Shown in pieces: positions 51,861-61,200 of a stretch of 64,000 nt of DNA; the stretch's first letter is position 1; each line of letters opens with the position of its first letter. The stretch lies in assembly GCF_013283195.1 (NCBI RefSeq), contig NZ_JABEKT010000004.1:62001-126000 (forward strand). The letters are read 5' to 3'. The notes below the pieces were generated by a model, which was not told the origin of the DNA, did not search any database, and saw nothing but the letters and a program-made list of their open reading frames with translations. Position numbers and translations under genes: made by a program. This stretch comes from Ensifer adhaerens. GTDB lineage: Bacteria; Pseudomonadota; Alphaproteobacteria; Rhizobiales; Rhizobiaceae.

Positions 51861-52730
51861 TCAGCGGCCTTTCGGTCGAAGCAGATCGGCAAGCGCATCG
51901 CCGACGAGGCTGAAGCCGAGGCCGGTGAGCACAATGGCAATGCCGGGCATCAGGCTCATCCACCACGCCGTCAGCAGGAAGTTGCGCCCTTCGGCAATCA
52001 ACACGCCCCATTCGGCAGCCGGCGGCTGCGCGCCGAGGCCGAGATAGCCGAGCGACGAGCCGAGGAGGATGGCAAGTGCCATGTCCGTCATCCAGTAGAC
52101 GATGATCGGCGAGATCGCGTTGGGAAGGAGGTGCCGGAAGATGATGCGCCGGTCGGAATAGCCGAGCACGCGGCCGGCTGCGGCATAGTCGTTGGATTTC
52201 TGCGCCATGATCTCGGCACGGGTCAGGCGGGCATAGTAGACCCAGTTCACCGCCGTGATCGCGACATACATATTGATGAGGCCGGGCCCGAGCACCGCGA
52301 CGATGGCGATGACCAGCACCAGGAAGGGAAAGGTGATGATCGCATCGACGCAGCGGCCGAAGATGGTGTCGGCGATACCGCCGTAATAGCCAACGAAGGC
52401 GCCAACCGTGACCCCGATCAGCAAAGCGAAGATCGTGGCGAAGAACGCCATCTGCATGTCGACGCGATAGGCCCAGATGACGCGCGAGAGCACGTCGCGT
52501 CCGAAATTGTCGGTGCCGAAGGGATGGGCAAGGCTCGGCCCCTGCTGGATGGCGCTGAGGTCGAAGGCGAGCGGATCATAGGGAGCCAGCAACTGCGGGA
52601 ACAGCGCCAGCGCGATCGACAACGCGAGGATGGCGAAACCGATGACGAAGGACGGCCGCGAGAAGGCCCGGCCGATGAAGGCATTGACGCGGCTCGCCTT
52701 GCGGCTGGGAGATTGCAGGACGATGCTCAT
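51861..52730 (-). CDS. oligopeptide ABC transporter permease (DppC/OppC type)
   Basis: A 289-residue membrane subunit with the HPFGTDNFGRDVLSRVIWAYR motif and the EAA loop NDYAAAGRVLGYSDRRIIFRHLLPN. Six predicted helices. ATG 52730 overlaps the partner permease stop by four bases. Confidence 0.92.
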   Translation of the reverse strand: MSIVLQSPSRKASRVNAFIGRAFSRPSFVIGFAILALSIALALFPQLLAPYDPLAFDLSAIQQGPSLAHPFGTDNFGRDVLSRVIWAYRVDMQMAFFATIFALLIGVTVGAFVGYYGGIADTIFGRCVDAIITFPFLVLVIAIVAVLGPGLINMYVAITAVNWVYYARLTRAEIMAQKSNDYAAAGRVLGYSDRRIIFRHLLPNAISPIIVYWMTDMALAILLGSSLGYLGLGAQPPAAEWGVLIAEGRNFLLTAWWMSLMPGIAIVLTGLGFSLVGDALADLLRPKGR

Positions 52731-53668
52731 GATTGGCGAAGCCTCGGATCGAGCCAGGACTGCACGATGTCCGTCAGCAGGAAGACGACGGAGACGAGCA
52801 CGGCGAAGGTAAGGGTCAGCCCCTGGATCAGCGGGTAGTCCCGCGCGAAAATCGCCTCCAGCATCAGCCGTCCGACGCCCGGGACGGCAAAGACGGTCTC
52901 GGTGACCAGCGTTCCGCTCATCAGGTTGCCGATGGAAAGGCCGAGCAGCGTCACGGTCGAGACCAGGGCGTTGCGCAGCACATGCCGCGTCATGACGATG
53001 TGCGGCGAAAGTCCCTTGGCACGGGCGAACTGCACGTAGTCGGCATCGAGCACCTCGATCAGCGAGGCCCTGAGATTGCGCAGGATGATGGCCGAGGTGT
53101 AGAGCGCGACGCTGAGCGCCGGCAGCATCAGATGGTGAAGATTGTCGAGGAAACTCGTCCCGTAACCGCCGACAGGAAACCAGCGCAGCTGGGCTGCCAG
53201 CACCGTCAGCAGCACGAGGCCAATGTAAAAGACCGGCATCGACAGCCCCACCTGGAAGACGCTACGGATGGTAACGTCAAGGGCGCTGTTGACCCGTGCG
53301 GCGGCAAGAAACGCCAGCGGACCCGCAAGACAGATCGCTAACAGCACCGAATACAGCGCCAGGAAGATTGTGGTCGGCAACCGTGTGAGGATGATCTCCG
53401 TGACCGGTGCCTTCAGCATGATCGAACGGCCGAGATCGCCGGTCAGCGTGTTCGTGACGAAAAGCAGAAACTGGATCGGCAGCGGCTGGTCTAGACCGAG
53501 GTTGTGGCGGATTTGCTCGAGCTGCGCGTCCGTTGCCTTGGCCTCGGCCATGGCAATCGCCGGATCCCCGGGCAGCAAGCGAACAAACAGGAAAATGAAG
53601 ATCATGACCAGAAGAAAGGTCGGGATAATCTGCAGCAACCGAGCCATTAGGTAGGAAAGCGAGGGCAT
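52727..53668 (-). CDS. oligopeptide ABC transporter permease (DppB/OppB type)
   Basis: A 313-residue membrane subunit. It has the LLPGDPAIAMAEAKATDAQLEQIRHNLGLD loop (segment residues about 31-60) and EAA loop DYVQFARAKGLSPHIVMTRHVLRNAL. It lies 65 bases after the binding-protein stop, in a gap that holds a stem-loop. Confidence 0.92.
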   Translation of the reverse strand: MPSLSYLMARLLQIIPTFLLVMIFIFLFVRLLPGDPAIAMAEAKATDAQLEQIRHNLGLDQPLPIQFLLFVTNTLTGDLGRSIMLKAPVTEIILTRLPTTIFLALYSVLLAICLAGPLAFLAAARVNSALDVTIRSVFQVGLSMPVFYIGLVLLTVLAAQLRWFPVGGYGTSFLDNLHHLMLPALSVALYTSAIILRNLRASLIEVLDADYVQFARAKGLSPHIVMTRHVLRNALVSTVTLLGLSIGNLMSGTLVTETVFAVPGVGRLMLEAIFARDYPLIQGLTLTFAVLVSVVFLLTDIVQSWLDPRLRQS

Positions 53669-53686
53669 GGATTGAACCTTGTGAAC

Positions 53687-53716
53687 GATGTCGGACGGTC
53701 TTCACCGCCCGACATC
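53687..53716 (-). other. intercistronic stem-loop after peptide binding-protein gene
   Basis: GATGTCGG (53687-53694) pairs with CCGACATC (53709-53716), and an inner CGGT/ACCG stem closes a CTTC tetraloop. It starts 17 bases after the binding-protein stop; no T-tract. Confidence 0.65.
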
Positions 53717-53733
53717 CTGAATTCAGGCAGTCG

Positions 53734-55311
53734 TCACTTGGCCCGCCAGGCCTCGGAGAAGTCATTCGCACCGAGAGGCGTCTGCACATAGCCTTCGACC
53801 GACTTCGAGACTGCGACAGCGAAGGGCGTTTCGAACAGGAAGAGCAGCGGCGCCCCGTCCGCATAGATCTCCTGCATCTTCTTGTATTCGTCCTTACGCT
53901 TGGCCGGATCGACCTCAACGTTCGACTTCTCGAACAGCGCGTTGAACTCTTCGTTGTTCCAGCCGGTGCCAACGGCCTGACGCTGCTTGTAGTAACCGAG
54001 CCAGCCGGTCACCTGCGCCGGATCGTTGACGTCGTTCGCCCAACCATAGGTATGGATATCGAAGTCGCCGGACCGGTTCTTCTCGCCGCGGGTGGGATTG
54101 TCGACCTGCTCGACCTTGAGGTTGACGCCGAGCGGCGACCACATCTGCTGGAGAGCGGTGAACAGCGTCGCATCATCGGCGCTGCCGGCAAGCGTGGTAA
54201 ACGTCACCTCGAAGCCGCCGCCAAGACCGGCCTCCTCAAGCAATTGCTTGGCCTTTTCCGGATTGTAGGGGTAGAGCGGCTCCGGGCCATAGTGAAGCTG
54301 GGTAGCGGCCGACATGAGCGACGTCATCGGCTTGCCGGTGTCGAAGGTGACGAGCTTGATCAGCACATTCTTGTCGGTGGCGTAGTTCAGCGCCTGGCGC
54401 ACCTTGGCGTCGGCAAGCGGGTTCTTGGAGCCGTCCTTACGGGTCTCGCGCGTATTGATCGGCGCATAGACGATGCGGGTCGACGGAAAGAGTTCCATCT
54501 TCAGCGCCGGATCGGCACCGAGCTCACCCACACGGGCGAAGGGAATGAATTCCGCCGCATCGACTTCGCCGGCCTGAAGCTTGAGAATGCGGGTGGCATC
54601 GTCAGGAATGATGACGAAATCGACCTGGTCAAGATAGGGCAGCGGCTTGCCGTCCGTGCCGGGGCGCCAGTAATTGGGATTGCGCTCGAAGGTCATGCTT
54701 GAGCCCTGCACCCGGCTCTTCATGGTGAAGGGGCCCGAGGTCACCGGGCCTGCCTCGAAGAAGGCGCGCGCCTTTTCCTGATCGTTGGCGCCAGCCGCCT
54801 TCTCGAAGGCCGCCTTGGGCATGATGCCGGTGTTGAACGTTGCAAGAATAGAGACGATGGTCGGGTCCGGGTTCTTGAGCGTCAGCGTCACCTGGTTGCC
54901 ATCGGCGGAAGCCTTGTCGACGGCACCAAGCAGGCCGGCCCAGGGGCCAAGCTCGGGATTGCGGGCCCGGTCGAGCGAGAAGACCACATCGGCGCCCGTC
55001 AAAGCAGAGCCGTCGGAGAATTTTAGTCCATCGCGCAGCTTGAGCTTGATCGAAAGCCCGTCTGCGGCAACGTCGTAGCCCTCAGCCAATCCGGGCACGA
55101 TCGAGCCGTCAGGGCCGTTGCGCAGCAGAGTTTCGTAGAGACCGGTAACCATCCAGAGATCAGGATTGCGATCGGCGTAGACCGGGTCGATGACGGTGGA
55201 ATCGTCGTAGCGCGCAAAAGTCATGGCGCCGCCACGCTCGATGGCGAGCGCCGATGTGGCCGCAGCCAGCCCAAGTGCGGCACCCAGTAAGATCGGCAAC
55301 AAACGTTTCAT
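53734..55311 (-). CDS. peptide ABC transporter substrate-binding protein
   Basis: A 525-residue family 5 solute-binding protein. Signal peptide residues 1-23 (ending ATSALA); mature motifs AIERGGAMTFARYDDSTVIDPVYADRN and LRDGLKFSDGSALTGADVVFSLDRA are family-typical. First gene of the leftward importer-aminopeptidase operon. A TTGGATCC-centred palindrome and a half-site lie upstream at 55365-55384. A likely ligand is a short peptide, possibly proline- or hydroxyproline-containing by context. Confidence 0.9.
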   Translation of the reverse strand: MKRLLPILLGAALGLAAATSALAIERGGAMTFARYDDSTVIDPVYADRNPDLWMVTGLYETLLRNGPDGSIVPGLAEGYDVAADGLSIKLKLRDGLKFSDGSALTGADVVFSLDRARNPELGPWAGLLGAVDKASADGNQVTLTLKNPDPTIVSILATFNTGIMPKAAFEKAAGANDQEKARAFFEAGPVTSGPFTMKSRVQGSSMTFERNPNYWRPGTDGKPLPYLDQVDFVIIPDDATRILKLQAGEVDAAEFIPFARVGELGADPALKMELFPSTRIVYAPINTRETRKDGSKNPLADAKVRQALNYATDKNVLIKLVTFDTGKPMTSLMSAATQLHYGPEPLYPYNPEKAKQLLEEAGLGGGFEVTFTTLAGSADDATLFTALQQMWSPLGVNLKVEQVDNPTRGEKNRSGDFDIHTYGWANDVNDPAQVTGWLGYYKQRQAVGTGWNNEEFNALFEKSNVEVDPAKRKDEYKKMQEIYADGAPLLFLFETPFAVAVSKSVEGYVQTPLGANDFSEAWRAK

Positions 55312-55370
55312 CTCTCACTCCTCCTGTTTGATCGCCCGGCCATTGCCGGAACACGCCTCCGGCTAATTGG

Positions 55371-55384
55371 ATATTGGATCCAAT
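55371..55384. promoter_or_regulatory. operator-like palindrome ATATTGGATCCAAT ahead of the peptide importer
   Basis: A 12-base perfect palindrome (ATTGGATCCAAT, 55373-55384) with the same left flank as the site at 57330-57345, plus an AATTGG half-site at 55365-55370. It lies 62 bases upstream of the binding-protein start. Likely bound by the GntR/FCD regulator at 57482. Confidence 0.55.
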
Positions 55385-55478
55385 TTTTTCGAACGTTTTT
55401 CTTTGCGTCCGGATTGTCGCGAAGGCATTCTTGTTGTTCCCCTTTATAAGCCGGCCAGCAGCGGAGCTTGCATAGTCG

Positions 55479-55497
55479 ACTTTAGTCGGACTAAAGT
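55479..55497. promoter_or_regulatory. perfect 9-1-9 palindrome, candidate operator of XRE-cupin regulator
   Basis: ACTTTAGTC at 55479-55487 and GACTAAAGT at 55489-55497 flank a single G, 36 bases before the ATG of the XRE-cupin gene. Position and symmetry suit autoregulation and control of the divergent importer operon. Confidence 0.55.
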
Positions 55498-55532
55498 ACA
55501 ACAACAGACGCGAGTCAAGCGGAAAGAAAATC

Positions 55533-56150
55533 ATGCCTCTCGATACCGATGAGGCGCCAGTAGCAGATGCCGGCGCCCCTATTACCGACATGCCCGCGGC
55601 CGCAACGATCGGCCAGATGCTGCGGGCCCGCCGCAAGGAAATCGGCAAGACGATGAAGCAGGTCGCGCGCGAAGCCGGGCTGACCGAGGGCTTCATCAGC
55701 CAGATCGAACGCGGCATTTCCACACCGTCGCTGATCTCGCTCTACAATGTCGCCAATGCGCTCGGCACCAGCGTCGACACGTTCCTGTCGCAGCCGCCGC
55801 AGCACGCCCATTCCATGGTGTCGCATGCCGGCGAACGCCGCGGCTACAATGTCGAGACGAAGGAGCGGGTCTATGAACTGCTTGAACGCGGCTTTCCGGG
55901 CGCGCAGCTTAACGGCTGCATAACCCATATGCCGGTCGGCTACGCGTCCGAACTGACCAGCCACGAAGGCGAGGATTTCCTCTATCTGATCGAGGGGGAA
56001 ATGCTCTACGAGATCGACGGCAAGGAATATGTGTTGAAGGCTGGCGACACCCTCCACTTCCCCTCATCGTTGCCGCATCGCGCCCGCAACATCGGCGCGG
56101 GGCCGGCCCGCGAACTCTGGGTCGGCACCACGCGCATCATTGCTGAATAG
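55533..56150 (+). CDS. XRE family regulator with cupin domain
   Basis: A 205-residue two-domain regulator. HTH_3 spans about residues 24-80 (MLRARRKEIGKTMKQVAREA, GLTEGFISQIERGISTPSLI) and a cupin_2 domain about 115-200 with TSHEGEDFLYLIEGEMLYEI and KAGDTLHFPSSLPHRARN. GGAAAG precedes ATG 55533. It is divergent from the peptide importer and convergent with the racemase-family gene. Relatives of this design control amine and amino acid catabolism. Ligand unknown. Confidence 0.9.
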   Translation: MPLDTDEAPVADAGAPITDMPAAATIGQMLRARRKEIGKTMKQVAREAGLTEGFISQIERGISTPSLISLYNVANALGTSVDTFLSQPPQHAHSMVSHAGERRGYNVETKERVYELLERGFPGAQLNGCITHMPVGYASELTSHEGEDFLYLIEGEMLYEIDGKEYVLKAGDTLHFPSSLPHRARNIGAGPARELWVGTTRIIAE

Positions 56151-56162
56151 ACGTCGGCTGGC

Positions 56163-57194
56163 CTACTGTTTGCGCGGCCAGGTATCGGCAAGCCGGTAGC
56201 CTGACGGCCACGGATCGGCCGGATCCAGCATCACTTGGTGCGTGCCGGTGACCCAGGCACGCCCGGAGATTTCCGGGATGATGGCCGGGCGACCGCCGAC
56301 CGTCGCATCTGCCACGATACGGCAATCGAACGTCGAATCGATGATCGAGTGGCCGACAAAACGCTGCCCCACCTTCATCTGCCCGCGCGCGTGCAGCACC
56401 GCCATGCGCGCCGAGCAGCCGGTGCCGGTTGGCGAACGGTCAAGCTTGGCCGGCTGGATCACCACCGTGTTGCGGCCATGCAGGACGCCGTCGCGTTCCT
56501 CGACCGGCAGCGTCAGCTGGCAGAACGAGATATGCGCCCATTCCGGGTTTTCCGGATGCGTGAAGCCAAGTTGCTCATTGGCCGCCCGCGTGATCTTGAT
56601 GCCGGTTTCGGCCAGTTCGCGCGCTTCGTCCGGCGTCACTGAAAAACCGAGTGTGCGCGCATCGGTGATGACGAAGCTGTCGCCGCCATAGGCGGTGTCG
56701 ACCGTGAGCGTGCCGAGCCCCTCAACCTCGATCTTCGCGTCGAGCTTGCCGGCAAAGGAAGGAACGTTGGTGACGGTGATGCGCTCTGCCTTGCCGTTGC
56801 GGCAGGTGGCGACGACATCGACCAATCCGCCAGGCGCCTCCAGCACCATTCTCGTCTCGGGCTCCTGCATCGGCACGATGCCGCTGTCGAGCAGCACGGT
56901 CGAAACGCAGATCGAGTTGGAACCGGACATCGGCGGGGTGTCCTCCGGTTCCATGATGATGAAGCCCATGGTCGCGCGCGGATCCTTCGGTGGCACCAGC
57001 AGGTTGATGTGGCGGAAGACGCCGCCGCGTGGCTCGTTGAGCACGAAATTGCGCAGGGTCTGATCTTCGGCAATGAAGCGTCGTTGCTCCCACAGCGTCT
57101 TGCCCGGCGGCGGCGCCACGCCGCCGACGATAACATCGCCGACTTCGCCTTCCGCATGGCAGGAAACAATATGAATGACCTTGCTGCTGCGCAT
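56163..57194 (-). CDS. proline racemase superfamily enzyme with Ser/Thr in place of both catalytic cysteines
   Basis: A 343-residue member of the proline racemase/4-hydroxyproline epimerase/trans-3-hydroxyproline dehydratase superfamily. The first catalytic position, normally MCGHG, reads MSGSN with Ser90, and the second, normally SPCGTG, reads SPTGTG with Thr256. Cys/Thr is known for dehydratases, Cys/Cys for racemases; Ser/Thr removes both cysteines, which rules out the classical two-base racemase. GGAGGCG precedes ATG 57194 ([17 protein letters not shown]). It is convergent with the XRE-cupin gene and divergent from the GntR gene. A dehydratase role on a hydroxyproline-like compound is most plausible but unproven. 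Confidence 0.85.
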   Translation of the reverse strand: MRSSKVIHIVSCHAEGEVGDVIVGGVAPPPGKTLWEQRRFIAEDQTLRNFVLNEPRGGVFRHINLLVPPKDPRATMGFIIMEPEDTPPMSGSNSICVSTVLLDSGIVPMQEPETRMVLEAPGGLVDVVATCRNGKAERITVTNVPSFAGKLDAKIEVEGLGTLTVDTAYGGDSFVITDARTLGFSVTPDEARELAETGIKITRAANEQLGFTHPENPEWAHISFCQLTLPVEERDGVLHGRNTVVIQPAKLDRSPTGTGCSARMAVLHARGQMKVGQRFVGHSIIDSTFDCRIVADATVGGRPAIIPEISGRAWVTGTHQVMLDPADPWPSGYRLADTWPRKQ

Positions 57195-57329
57195 TTTTCG
57201 CCTCCACGCGATGCATGCGGACCGCATCCACATGCCTATGCCTTGATATCTATACATCGACGCGCGGGAGAAGGGATCTCCCGCGGCGACTGAAGAGCCG
57301 CTACCGCCGACGCGCCAACAGTCATAGAA

Positions 57330-57345
57330 ATATTGGATCCAATAT
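57330..57345. promoter_or_regulatory. 16-base perfect palindrome ATATTGGATCCAATAT
   Basis: It lies between the divergent racemase-family (57194) and GntR (57482) genes, 136 bases from each start. It matches the element at 55371-55384 in 14 of 16 positions. GntR/FCD proteins bind palindromes of about this size, so this is the probable operator for that regulator. Confidence 0.6.
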
Positions 57346-57481
57346 ACAATGTGAAATATACGAAATTTTCGCGGTTGCCTCGGCCTCTGTTGCCCGTCCG
57401 CAGGAATGGACCTATGACCGGAAGGACGGCGGGCTCCGCACTGCCATAGCCAGAGACACAAGCTACCGGGAACTGGACGCG

Positions 57482-58147
57482 ATGAAACTCGATGCCGTTG
57501 ATATCAGGCAAGCCGCTTCCGCCGCCGATATCGTCTACGAGGCATTGCGCAAGGCGATCATCGAAGGCGCGCTCGCCGAAGGGGAGAACCTGCGGCAGGA
57601 CCAGATCGCGCAGATGTTCAACACCAGCCGTATCCCGGTACGAGAAGCGCTGTCGCGCCTTGAGCAGCACGGGTTGATTACCACGCAGCGCTACAAGGGC
57701 GCCGTCGTCGCCGGTCTTTCCATCGAGGAGATCGAGGAGATCTTCGAGTTTCGCGCCCTGCTCGAAGCCGAGGTCATCCGGCTCGCCGTTCCCAATCTGG
57801 ATCGAAAGACGCTCGACCTTGCCCGCAGGCACTGTGACGAGTTTGGCAAAGAATCCGATTCGGCCAAGTGGGGCGAAACCAACCGTAATTTCCACTACAG
57901 CCTCTATGAGGCCGCGCGCCGGCCCTACTACCTACAGATCGTGCGCGCCTCGCTCGACCGCATCGATCGCTATCTGCGCGCCCAGCTGACGTTGACGGAC
58001 GGCATGAAGCGCGCGGCGCGCGAGCATGAGGCGATCTTCGACGCCTGTGCCAAGGGGGATGCCGATCTGGCCTCCGCGCTGACGCGCGATCATATCCTCG
58101 ACGCCGGACGTTCGCTCGTCGTTTTCCTGAGGGAACAGAGAGGTTAA
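57482..58147 (+). CDS. GntR family regulator, FCD (FadR/VanR) subfamily
   Basis: A 221-residue regulator. The winged HTH is residues 14-75 ([41 protein letters not shown]) and the FCD domain follows ([32 protein letters not shown]). ATG 57482 is the family start; the frame upstream to 57215 contains no HTH-type sequence. Divergent from the racemase-family gene and next to the 57330 palindrome. Likely ligand is a hydroxyproline- or proline-derived metabolite, by context. Confidence 0.9.
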   Translation: MKLDAVDIRQAASAADIVYEALRKAIIEGALAEGENLRQDQIAQMFNTSRIPVREALSRLEQHGLITTQRYKGAVVAGLSIEEIEEIFEFRALLEAEVIRLAVPNLDRKTLDLARRHCDEFGKESDSAKWGETNRNFHYSLYEAARRPYYLQIVRASLDRIDRYLRAQLTLTDGMKRAAREHEAIFDACAKGDADLASALTRDHILDAGRSLVVFLREQRG

Positions 58148-58298
58148 GCGCCTCCTCGAAGGGTCGCGGCCATCTGGGAACGAGTTGTTCATTCCTGCGC
58201 AAATCGTCTTTCAACTCTTGGACGTCCAAGGTTGACAAGGCGTCCCGAACCTTGAAAAGGTGAAGCTCTATCGAGACCGGTTGCGTTGGGAGGACTTG

Positions 58299-61200
58299 AT
58301 GTCTGTGCGCGCGTTTTTCGGCCTTTCCACTCTCCTTGTTTCTGTTCTGACCGTTGGATATCCAGCTTTTTCGGCCGAGACGGGTCGCCAGGTCGAGATC
58401 ACTCAGGACGCTGACTACTTCGGCTTCGATCTGCGGACCGAGCAGAATGTTTCCCTGGAGCAGTGCGAGACCGCCTGCATCGCGGATCAATCCTGCCGTG
58501 CGTTCACCTACAATCCCAAGGTGAAATGGTGCTTCCTGAAATCCGACTTCAACCAGTTGAACGACTTTGCGGGCGCCATCGCCGGCAAGGTCGTGCAGGC
58601 ACAGGCCGTGCAGCCTGATCTTGGCGCACCACCACGTCTCTCCTTCCTCTCCGACCAGATCCTGCAGGATGCGCGCGACGCCAAGGCGAACCTTGCACTT
58701 GCCGACGACCAGCAGGGCTTTGGCGTCAACGGCCTGATCGAATCGGCGCGTGTTCTGGCGTCGTCGGGGACGATCGACGCCGCGTTGAAGGCATTCCAGG
58801 GCGCGCTTGCGATCACTCCCGACGACAGTGAACTGTGGCTCGAGACGGCACGCACGGCAAACCGGATTACCGGCAATACCGATGTGGCGACGCAGGCCGC
58901 TCTTGCGGCAATCAACGGCTATCAGTTGACCCGCACCGCCGAAAGCCGCGCCCATGCACTGGCAGTTCTCGCCAAGGCGCTGGAAAATTCCGAGAATTTC
59001 CGCGGCTCGCTCAATGCCTACAAGGCCAGCCTTGAGCTGGTGCAATCGAAGACGGTCGAGACCGCCTATCTCGACCTGAAAGAGCGCAAGCGCTTCCGCG
59101 TCATTGAAAATACCGTCGACGCCGACAGCGCCTCACCGCGCGCCTGCGTGCAGTTCTCCGAGCAATTGCTGAAGAGCGGCGCCGACTATGCCTCGTTCGT
59201 CACGGTCGATGGCGCTGCCGCAAAGGCGGTGGAAGCCAAGGGCGACCAGATCTGCGTCGAGGGTCTGTCGCATGGCCAGCGATATAAGCTGACGCTGCGC
59301 ACCGGCCTGCCCTCGTCGGTCGACGAAGTGCTGGAAGCACCGGTTACTCTTGAGGTCTACGTCAAGGATCGCGGCCAGGTCGTGCGCTTTACCGGCGACA
59401 GCTTCGTGCTGCCGTCGACGGCGCGCCGCGGCATTCCGATTGTTTCCGTCAACACCGACAGCGCCAAGCTCAAGCTCTATCGGATCGGTGACCGCAGCTT
59501 GGCGCAGGTGCTGCAGAATTCGCAATTCCTGACACAGATCGACGGTTACAGCGCCCAGCGCATTCAGGACGAAAGCGGCGAACTGGTCTGGGAAGGATCG
59601 CTCTCCATCGAGAGCGTGCTCAACAAGGAAGTGGTCACCAGCTTCCCTGTCGATGAAGCCTTGCCGAAGCGCAAGGCCGGCGTCTACGTGCTGACGGCTG
59701 CGTCCGAAACCGGCATCAGCCAGGACTGGGATGCCCGTGCCACCCAATGGTTCGTCGTCTCCGACATCGGCGTATCGACCTACGCAGGCACCGATGGGCT
59801 GAATGTCTTTGCCCGGTCGCTCGCGACCGCCAAGCCGATCGAGGGCGTCGAGCTGCAGCTCGTCGCCAAGAACAACGAGATCCTCGGAACGGCGACGACC
59901 GACGGAGACGGCCGTGCCACCTTTACCGCCGGCCTCATCCGCGGCACGGCCGCGCTGACCCCCGCTGTGATCACCGCCAGGAACGGCGAAGACGATTTCG
60001 TCTTCCTGGACATGACCCGGGCCGGCTTCGACCTGTCGGATCGAGGCGTGACCGGCCGCGCCGCCCCCGGTGCGATCGACATTCTTGCCTGGACCGAACG
60101 CGGCATCTACCGTGTCGGCGAAACGGTGCATGCGGCAGCGCTCGCCCGTGACGTCAACGGCGAGGCGATCGAAAACCTGCCCCTCACCGTCGTGTTCTTG
60201 CGTCCCGATGGCGTCGAATACCGCCGGATGATCAGCGATGGCGGCAAACTCGGCGGTCACACGCTTGACCTTGATGTTCAGGAAAACGCCATGCGCGGCA
60301 CCTGGACGATGCAGATCTTCACCGACCCCAAGGCCTCACCGATCGGAGAAAAGCAGTTCCTGGTCGACGATTTCGTGCCGGATCGCACCGAGTTCGATCT
60401 GACGAGCGAAGCCAAGGAAATTGCCATCGGCGAACCGGTACAGGTCGCCGTCGATGGCCGTTATCTCTATGGCGCACCGGCCGCCGGGCTTGAGCTTGAG
60501 GGCGAAGTCGTTCTGAAGCCCACACGCGAAAATGCTGCCTTCAAGGGATACTTCTTCGGCCTTGCCGACGAAGAGGCGAGCGAGGACACGCGCCTGCCGC
60601 TCGAAGAGCTCTTACCCCTCGATGACGAGGGCAAATCGACGTTCGACGTCGCGCTCGCCGAAGTCCCATCCACGACACAACTCATCAATGCCAACGTCAC
60701 CGTCCGCATGCGCGAGGCCGGAGGCCGTGCCATCGAACGCTCGCTGACGCTGCCGGTAAAGCCGGAAGGGCCTGTCATCGGCATCAAGCCGGAATTCTCC
60801 GGCGACCTTCAGGAGAACTCGGTCGGCAAGTTCCGCGTGATTGCCATCGACCCCGATGGCAGCAAGGCCGCCATGCCGGGCGCGCTCTGGAAGCTCATCA
60901 GCGTCGAGCGCAACTATCAATGGTACCGCGACGGAACCGCCTGGAAGTATGAGCCGGTTGTCACCACCAAGCAGATGGCAAACGGCACGGTCGACGTGAC
61001 CGCCGATGGCGGCGAGATCTCAGTGCCCGTCGGCTGGGGCCGCTACCGTCTCGAAGTCGAGACCGCCGCCCTCGACGGCCCGACGTCGAGCGTCGAGTTC
61101 GATGCCGGCTGGTATGTCGCCTCGACGTCGACCGAAACGCCGGATGGTCTCGAAATCGCGCTCGACAAGGAAAACTACGCCGTCGGCGAGACTGCCAAGC

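Noticed and set aside
56163-57194. Calling the gene a 4-hydroxyproline epimerase or proline racemase
   Set aside because: Both catalytic cysteine positions are Ser and Thr, so a two-base Cys mechanism is not supported.
58227-58254. Weak inverted repeat CAAGGTT/AACCTTG before the alpha-2-macroglobulin gene
   Set aside because: Only 7-bp arms, long spacer and no supporting copy elsewhere; could be chance.
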